From: Candidatus Woesearchaeota archaeon
Lineage (GTDB): Archaea; Nanobdellota; Nanobdellia; SCGC-AAA011-G17; JACPNG01
DNA: 26,013 bases
Reading direction: 5' to 3'
NCBI GenBank assembly: GCA_017609845.1
Contig: JAFCDD010000007.1
Coordinates: 1-26,013 of the forward strand
A program made the translations under genes and the position numbers. Positions within the stretch are counted from its first letter, which is position 1; each line of letters starts with the position of its first letter. Of this stretch, positions 21,874 through 26,013 are shown one piece after another. The notes beneath the pieces were generated by a model that was not told the DNA's origin, did no database searches, and saw only the letters and a program-made list of their open reading frames with translations.

Positions 21874-21914
21874 CTTCTTTCTTGGAATGTAACTACTTTA
21901 AAATAGTTGTAAAA

Positions 21915-21931
21915 TCGAAAGATTTATATAT
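21915..21931 (+). promoter_or_regulatory. Strong BRE/TATA element upstream of a hairpin
   Basis: A purine-rich BRE-like tcgaaag followed by atttatata is one of the best promoter matches in the window. Initiation is expected near 21950-21955, just before a stable hairpin and about 100 nt before the pafA-like start. A separate TATA lies closer to that gene. Confidence 0.5.
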
Positions 21932-21949
21932 GACTTATAACATCTAAAA

Positions 21950-22005
21950 TATATCACCTCTTTTTCCCAGGAAGAAGTCCTTTACGGGACTTTTTCTTGG
22001 GTTTT
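21950..22005 (+). ncRNA. Candidate short transcript ending in a 15-bp hairpin and U-run
   Basis: Arms at 21966-21980 and 21987-22001 pair over about 15 bp (GU pairs included) around a 6-nt loop, followed by TTTTA. The leader contains atcacctc, identical to the anti-SD at the 3' end of archaeal 16S rRNA. The element sits between two TATA boxes. It could be a small RNA, an attenuator of the downstream gene, or a bidirectional terminator. Confidence 0.3.
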
Positions 22006-22013
22006 ATACTCAT

Positions 22014-22025
22014 TAAATTTATAAA
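22014..22025 (+). promoter_or_regulatory. Proximal TATA box of the PafA/Dop-like gene
   Basis: The sequence taaatttataaa is centred about 32 nt before ATG at 22053, giving an almost leaderless mRNA. It is nearly palindromic and could also fire on the minus strand. Confidence 0.45.
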
Positions 22026-22052
22026 GAGTATAGGTAGTTTTTAGCTTTAAAA

Positions 22053-23534
22053 ATGAGTATAGAAACCTTTGTAGGAATTGAAACAGAGTTTGCTGGTTTA
22101 ACACACAAACAGGACAGAACACATTGTGGTTCTGGTGAGGAAATTATTTCTGCTTATTTATCTTATCTTAGACAAAAACACCCGAGAAGAGGAGTTGTAG
22201 CACAAGGCAAATCAAAGTCAAATCTTTTTTTAAGTAATGGTGCAAAATTTTACCCCGATACTGGGAAACATGCAGAATATGCTACACCAGAATCATCAAC
22301 AATACTAGATGTGATTCGTTATGACAAAGCCGGAGAAAGAATTATTGAACTTGCAGCAGACCATTTTAATAGAACAAACCCGGGAATAACCATAGAAATT
22401 TATAAAAATAATTCTGATGAGTCAACAAGATCGTCAACAAGATATAAACGCTCAGAAACACAAACATATGGTTGTCACGAGAATTATTTGATCGAAAGTT
22501 CTTTATATGAAAATGTTGACGACCTTGAATACAAATTAGCTCCATTTTTAATAACTCGCCAGTTATATGCCGGTTCTGGAAAAATTGGACAAAGATATTT
22601 TAGTGAAGAGCAAAACATATTCCAACTTTCACAAAGAGCAGATTTTATGGAAAATATCTTTGGTAAATGTTCAACATCAGAAAGACCACTTATATTCAGA
22701 AGAGATGAACATCATATAAGAAAAGGAAAAAGATTACATGTTTTGTGTGGAGACTCTAATCTAATGGAAATAGCAAACTATCTAAAAATAGGAACAACAG
22801 AATTGGTGTTGCGTGCAATAGAAGAAGGACATATCGAAGAAATAAGAGTTATGGATTCCCACTATGAAATGGGAAGAATATCAAGAGACCAATCAATGAA
22901 ATGGCAAGGAATTAGACTAGAAGATGGAAGAGAATTTTCTGCTTTGGATATACAAAGAATTTATTTCGAATTAATATATAAGAATTATTATAACAAAAGA
23001 AACGAAGAAACAAATGAAATAATAAAGTGGTGGGACCTTTTATTGTGTGCCTTAGAAGAACCATTAGGATACGGATTTAGATTACTTTCAAGAACAACAG
23101 ACTGGGGCGCAAAACTTTCTATAATCAAGAGAAAAATGAAAAGAACTCCAGAAATTTCTTCTTATGATCATCCACGTATAAAGAGAATATCCATACAATA
23201 TCATAAAGTAGATAGGAAGAAGGGCCTTTATTACATCTTAGAAAAGGAAGAAAGAGTTCAAAGGATATTAACCGACGAACAAATTGAAGATGCAATGGTT
23301 AATCCTCCACCAAACAATCGTGCCCATTTTAGAGGAAATGCAATTATGGCAGGAATTGTTGAAATAGCAGATTGGTCTATTACAACCATCAAATCAAATG
23401 GCGAATTATATAGAATTAAACTAGATGAACCAAGAACAGGAACCAATATAACAAGAGAAGACTTTCAACTTCCTCCTCAAGAATTAATTCTTAAACTAAG
23501 AAACCAAGGATTTAATGTAGAAAGAACACAATAA
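22053..23534 (+). CDS. PafA/Dop-family (Pup ligase / depupylase-like) carboxylate-amine ligase
   Basis: A 493-residue full-length member of the PafA/Dop family. In actinobacteria, PafA joins the C-terminal Glu of Pup to substrate lysines and Dop deamidates or removes Pup. The family order is preserved: GIETEF (8-13, Mg-binding Glu10 and Glu12), NLFLSNGAKFYPDTGKHAEY (57-76, with Asp69 at the catalytic-base position), DVIRYDKAGERI (86-97), IYKNNSD, YGCHENYLI (139-147), FLITRQLYAGSGKIG (165-179), QLSQRADF, RLHVLCGDSNLMEIANYLKI (227-246), LEDGREFSALDIQR and NPPPNNRAHFRG. The long Dop loop after GIETE is not evident, so the layout is closer to PafA. A 13-16 residue insertion lies just before the HENY motif. 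No Pup or proteasome gene is in the window. The real substrate is unknown. Confidence 0.88.
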   Translation: MSIETFVGIETEFAGLTHKQDRTHCGSGEEIISAYLSYLRQKHPRRGVVAQGKSKSNLFLSNGAKFYPDTGKHAEYATPESSTILDVIRYDKAGERIIELAADHFNRTNPGITIEIYKNNSDESTRSSTRYKRSETQTYGCHENYLIESSLYENVDDLEYKLAPFLITRQLYAGSGKIGQRYFSEEQNIFQLSQRADFMENIFGKCSTSERPLIFRRDEHHIRKGKRLHVLCGDSNLMEIANYLKIGTTELVLRAIEEGHIEEIRVMDSHYEMGRISRDQSMKWQGIRLEDGREFSALDIQRIYFELIYKNYYNKRNEETNEIIKWWDLLLCALEEPLGYGFRLLSRTTDWGAKLSIIKRKMKRTPEISSYDHPRIKRISIQYHKVDRKKGLYYILEKEERVQRILTDEQIEDAMVNPPPNNRAHFRGNAIMAGIVEIADWSITTIKSNGELYRIKLDEPRTGTNITREDFQLPPQELILKLRNQGFNVERTQ

Positions 23535-23551
23535 ACAATTAGATTTGCAAA

Positions 23552-25594
23552 TTAATACAAAACCCCACTAATGTTATTTTCCTTCTTAAATTTAATCACA
23601 TTATCTACAAAACTTTCTATCTTAATCTCATGACTTACTAAAATAATTTGTTTTATGTTTAACTCCTCTAAAACAATCCTCATTCTGTCTAATTGTTCAT
23701 CACTAAAACCATCAGTAGGCTCGTCCAATATTAGTAAATCTTTAGTTTTTATATCAGTAATTAAATTATTTATCACCTGATTTAACGCTAATCGATAAGC
23801 TAAAGCAGCAGCATTTTTCTCTCCACCACTCAAATACAAATAATCCAAATCATGCCCTCCTTGTGTAATCAATGGTGAAAAATCTTTATCTAGATTAATC
23901 TTCAGATTCTCATTGTCAACAAGAATATCAAACCACTTCTGGAATAAGGAATTAAAATCAGAATGAACTCTAAACATCACATTCTTTTCAATAAGGTCAA
24001 TCATATTAATAAAATGATCATTGATCCAATTTTTAATCTCATTTAAATAAACAAAAATTTCCTTAATTTTAGTCATGTCTTCTATTTCTTTTTCAAGAGA
24101 TGCAATTAAATCCAAAGAATTTTTAAATTCTACTTCTTGGCTATTCAATTCCAGTTCAATGTCTCTTAACTCTTTTTCTAATGTTTCTAACTCTTCTTTA
24201 TCCTTCTCCAAATCTAATTCCTTATATTCTTCTATCTTATTTGTTAGATCTAATTTATTTTTTTCTAGAAGTTCAACCTCATTTTTTAATTTTTTCAGTT
24301 CTTCTCCAATAACTCTTTTTCTTAAATCATAAACACTAACTTCTCTCTTCTTTAATTCATTAATACCAATAACCTTTTCCCTTTCCTGTAACAGTTCAAA
24401 CTCTTTTTTTAATCTTTTTAAGCTATTTTCAACAAATTCTTTTTCCTCTTTACCATTTTTAATTTCTTCTCTATATCTAATCATCTCTTTATTTTCCTCT
24501 CCAATCACCCTTTTCTTATATTCTTCTTCTACTTTTTGCTTACATGTGGGACAAGTATCCAGTCTTTGAATACTATTAACAATCTTCCTAGAATTCTCCT
24601 GATTAATGGTTGCCACATTTATTTTATTTGATATTAATCTTAAACTCTTTTCAGCATCATCAATTTTATTTCTTATTTCATCTATTTTTTCCTTAATGCC
24701 CCCTTCCTTTATATCCTCTATTTTTATATTCTTTAATTTATTATCAATATCTTCTATTTCTGAATTACTATTGCTTATTCTTTCTAACTTATTTTTAATA
24801 TTTACTTCAATAATACTAAATTGTTTTTTTAATTCATTAATCTCAATAATTTGTTTTTCAATTTCCTTAATCTTTTTTCTTCTCTCATTAACTTCATTAT
24901 TTTTCTTCTCAAAAATTTGTTTTATCTCATTAATCCTTATTTCTATCTCTTTCTTTTTATTCTCTTTTTCTAATTTTTCTTGTTTTTTCTCCTCCAATCT
25001 TTCTATTTTCCCTTTAAGCACATTAGTTTTCTCTCTTAACCCAGTTAGGAAAATCTTTGCGTTCTCTTTTACAACTTTGTACTTATCAATTCCAAATACT
25101 TTCCTTAATGTATCAAGCCTTAGTTCTTTATCACCCAATAAAATCTTTTTCATCTCTTCTTGAGGAGTATAAACAGTGTAATGAAAAATCATTGATTTAG
25201 ACTTTGTTAACAATTCTTGAGGATAGTTTAAAAGATCTAAAACTGCTTGTTTTAATTCCATTGCACTTAAATCTTTTTTCTCTCCATTTATTATAATATA
25301 ACCAGAACTTTGTGTTATCGTTGTTCCCCTTCTTAATACCCTTTTTATTATTATATCCTTATTATCAATATTAAAAAATAATTCTACACAACCCTCATTA
25401 ACACCGGCCCTTAATAAAGAACCGCCACTCAAAGAACTTTTCCTCAGTCCAAATAAAACAAAATCTATTGCTAGTAATATTGTGCTCTTACCGCTTCCTA
25501 TGTTTCCTGCCAACAACAAATTTCCTTCTGGAAAAGTTATTTCTCCATTAACATAAGATCTTATATTATTTAGCCTTATTTTTTTCAAAATCAT
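23552..25594 (-). CDS. rad50: Rad50-like ABC/SMC ATPase
   Basis: A 680-residue SMC-type ATPase that with Mre11 tethers and processes DNA ends. Visible parts are the N-terminal half-domain with Walker A GNIGSGKST (30-38), a coiled coil from about 185, the zinc hook CPTC (Cys348 and Cys351) that dimerises two molecules, the return coil to about 545, then signature LSGGEK (588-593), Walker B LLILDEP (620-626) and the H-loop VSHE (His655). The coils are short, about 150 residues per arm; archaeal Rad50 is commonly around 850-900 residues, so the tether is reduced. The start overlaps the mre11 stop by 4 nt (ATGA), the standard operon arrangement. It converges with the pafA-like gene. Confidence 0.93.
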   Translation of the reverse strand: MILKKIRLNNIRSYVNGEITFPEGNLLLAGNIGSGKSTILLAIDFVLFGLRKSSLSGGSLLRAGVNEGCVELFFNIDNKDIIIKRVLRRGTTITQSSGYIIINGEKKDLSAMELKQAVLDLLNYPQELLTKSKSMIFHYTVYTPQEEMKKILLGDKELRLDTLRKVFGIDKYKVVKENAKIFLTGLREKTNVLKGKIERLEEKKQEKLEKENKKKEIEIRINEIKQIFEKKNNEVNERRKKIKEIEKQIIEINELKKQFSIIEVNIKNKLERISNSNSEIEDIDNKLKNIKIEDIKEGGIKEKIDEIRNKIDDAEKSLRLISNKINVATINQENSRKIVNSIQRLDTCPTCKQKVEEEYKKRVIGEENKEMIRYREEIKNGKEEKEFVENSLKRLKKEFELLQEREKVIGINELKKREVSVYDLRKRVIGEELKKLKNEVELLEKNKLDLTNKIEEYKELDLEKDKEELETLEKELRDIELELNSQEVEFKNSLDLIASLEKEIEDMTKIKEIFVYLNEIKNWINDHFINMIDLIEKNVMFRVHSDFNSLFQKWFDILVDNENLKINLDKDFSPLITQGGHDLDYLYLSGGEKNAAALAYRLALNQVINNLITDIKTKDLLILDEPTDGFSDEQLDRMRIVLEELNIKQIILVSHEIKIESFVDNVIKFKKENNISGVLY

Positions 25595-26013
25595 TTCCAG
25601 ATATCTCCTAATTTTAAAACATCAATAACGTCTTCGATAACCCTTTTTTCAAAATCCATTACTTTTTCTCCTTCTTTCTTATCCTTATTTAATGCGTTAA
25701 TTAATTCAAAAGTAAGTTTTTCTTCTCCTTCCTTAGTTAAACCAGCCAAAGAAATTTTTCCAGTATGTTCTTTTACTATATTATCTTCAATTTCTTCAGT
25801 AGTGCCAACACTTATTTCTATCTCTTCAAATTCCCTTGATGTCAACTTAAAAGTGTTTTTTAGAACACAATAAGATTCTTTTAATTTATCTCCTATTTTT
25901 TTAAAGTTAATATCCCCAGGTTTCCCCGATTTTAATTTCCCTTCTATTCTTATTGTAACAATCTTACCCCAATAATCCCGTATGTTCATTAATTCCAATT
26001 CAACATCTTCAGG
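25591..26013 (-). CDS. mre11: Mre11 nuclease, C-terminal part (5' end outside window)
   Basis: The frame remains open to the window edge, so only the last 140 residues or so are present; an in-frame TTG at 25998 is not the true start. The segment VTIRIEGKLKSGKPGDINF fits the beta-rich capping domain of archaeal Mre11, and the helical end (VMDFEKRVIEDVIDVLKLGD) fits the Rad50-binding C-terminus. The nuclease motifs lie outside the window. Assignment relies strongly on the 4-nt overlap with rad50. Mre11 is a Mn-dependent exo/endonuclease acting at DNA ends with Rad50. Confidence 0.75.
   Translation of the reverse strand, partial: PEDVELELMNIRDYWGKIVTIRIEGKLKSGKPGDINFKKIGDKLKESYCVLKNTFKLTSREFEEIEISVGTTEEIEDNIVKEHTGKISLAGLTKEGEEKLTFELINALNKDKKEGEKVMDFEKRVIEDVIDVLKLGDIWK

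Noticed and set aside
21889..21912. Near-palindrome tgtaacta...tagttgta as an operator
   Set aside because: The arms contain two mismatches and such AT-rich near-palindromes are common here.
21953..21970. Minus-strand SD gaggtgat followed by an ATG as a hidden gene
   Set aside because: The ATG is followed by a stop after one further codon; there is no ORF.
24606..25163. 185-residue Ser/Phe/Ile-rich + strand frame that looks like a membrane protein
   Set aside because: It is the complement of the Lys/Glu-rich Rad50 coiled coil; such antisense frames are always hydrophobic.
1..26013. CRISPR arrays, insertion sequences, integrase or attachment sites, rRNA
   Set aside because: No regularly spaced repeats, transposase or integrase motifs, or rRNA sequence were seen on either strand.

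Overview
The window is AT-rich archaeal chromosome, most likely from a reduced-genome lineage of the DPANN type (Woesearchaeota, Pacearchaeota or similar). The lineage is inferred from gene content and composition, without a database search. The archaeal signs are direct: RNA polymerase largest subunits split into A'/A'' and B''/B', archaeal-type uS7, uS12, eL30 and NusA, Kae1, an Nre DNA-repair protein, Mre11-Rad50, a tRNA-Tyr with an intron after position 37, and TATA-type promoters, several placed for leaderless mRNAs.

Layout. 1-1877 (+): the 3' part of a YchF/OBG-like GTPase overlapping kae1. 1878-2195: a non-coding stretch with a TATA box. 2196-5518 (+): an accessory cluster with a 66-residue orphan protein, a 15-codon ORF, a GT4 glycosyltransferase, a small kinase-fold protein, a C39-like papain-fold protein without its catalytic Cys and His, and a DUF192 protein. 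5554-6468 (-): thioredoxin reductase, divergent from a GT-A glycosyltransferase (6587-7732, +), which converges with and overlaps nre (7719-8933, -). tRNA-Val and a purF-like gene follow on +. 10449-19322 (-) is the conserved transcription/translation operon, read rpoH, rpoB2 (B''), rpoB1 (B'), rpoA1, rpoA2, rpl30e, nusA (frameshifted as given), rps12, rps7. It is preceded by tRNA-Asp and tRNA-Lys only 11 nt before rpoH, and further upstream by tRNA-Tyr. 19835-21841 (-): a membrane-anchored surface-type protein and a YrdC/Sua5 protein. 22053-23534 (+): a Pup-ligase/depupylase (PafA/Dop) family protein. 23552-26013 (-): rad50 and the 3' end of mre11.

How the genes connect. Kae1 and YrdC/Sua5 are the two universal enzymes of t6A37 synthesis, and the tRNA-Lys(UUU) here is a predicted substrate. 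The rpo/ribosomal genes overlap or lie a few bases apart and are presumably one transcription unit. Mre11-Rad50 and Nre serve DNA repair.

The most unusual content: (1) a clear PafA/Dop-family enzyme in an archaeon, with no Pup-like modifier visible nearby and a terminator-like hairpin between two candidate promoters upstream of it; (2) a PurF homologue whose N-terminal glutaminase has lost its nucleophilic Cys and other signature residues while the PRPP site is intact; (3) a C39-like pseudo-protease in the accessory cluster; (4) an RpoA' catalytic loop reading AGDFDGD instead of NADFDGD; (5) a single-base frameshift in nusA.
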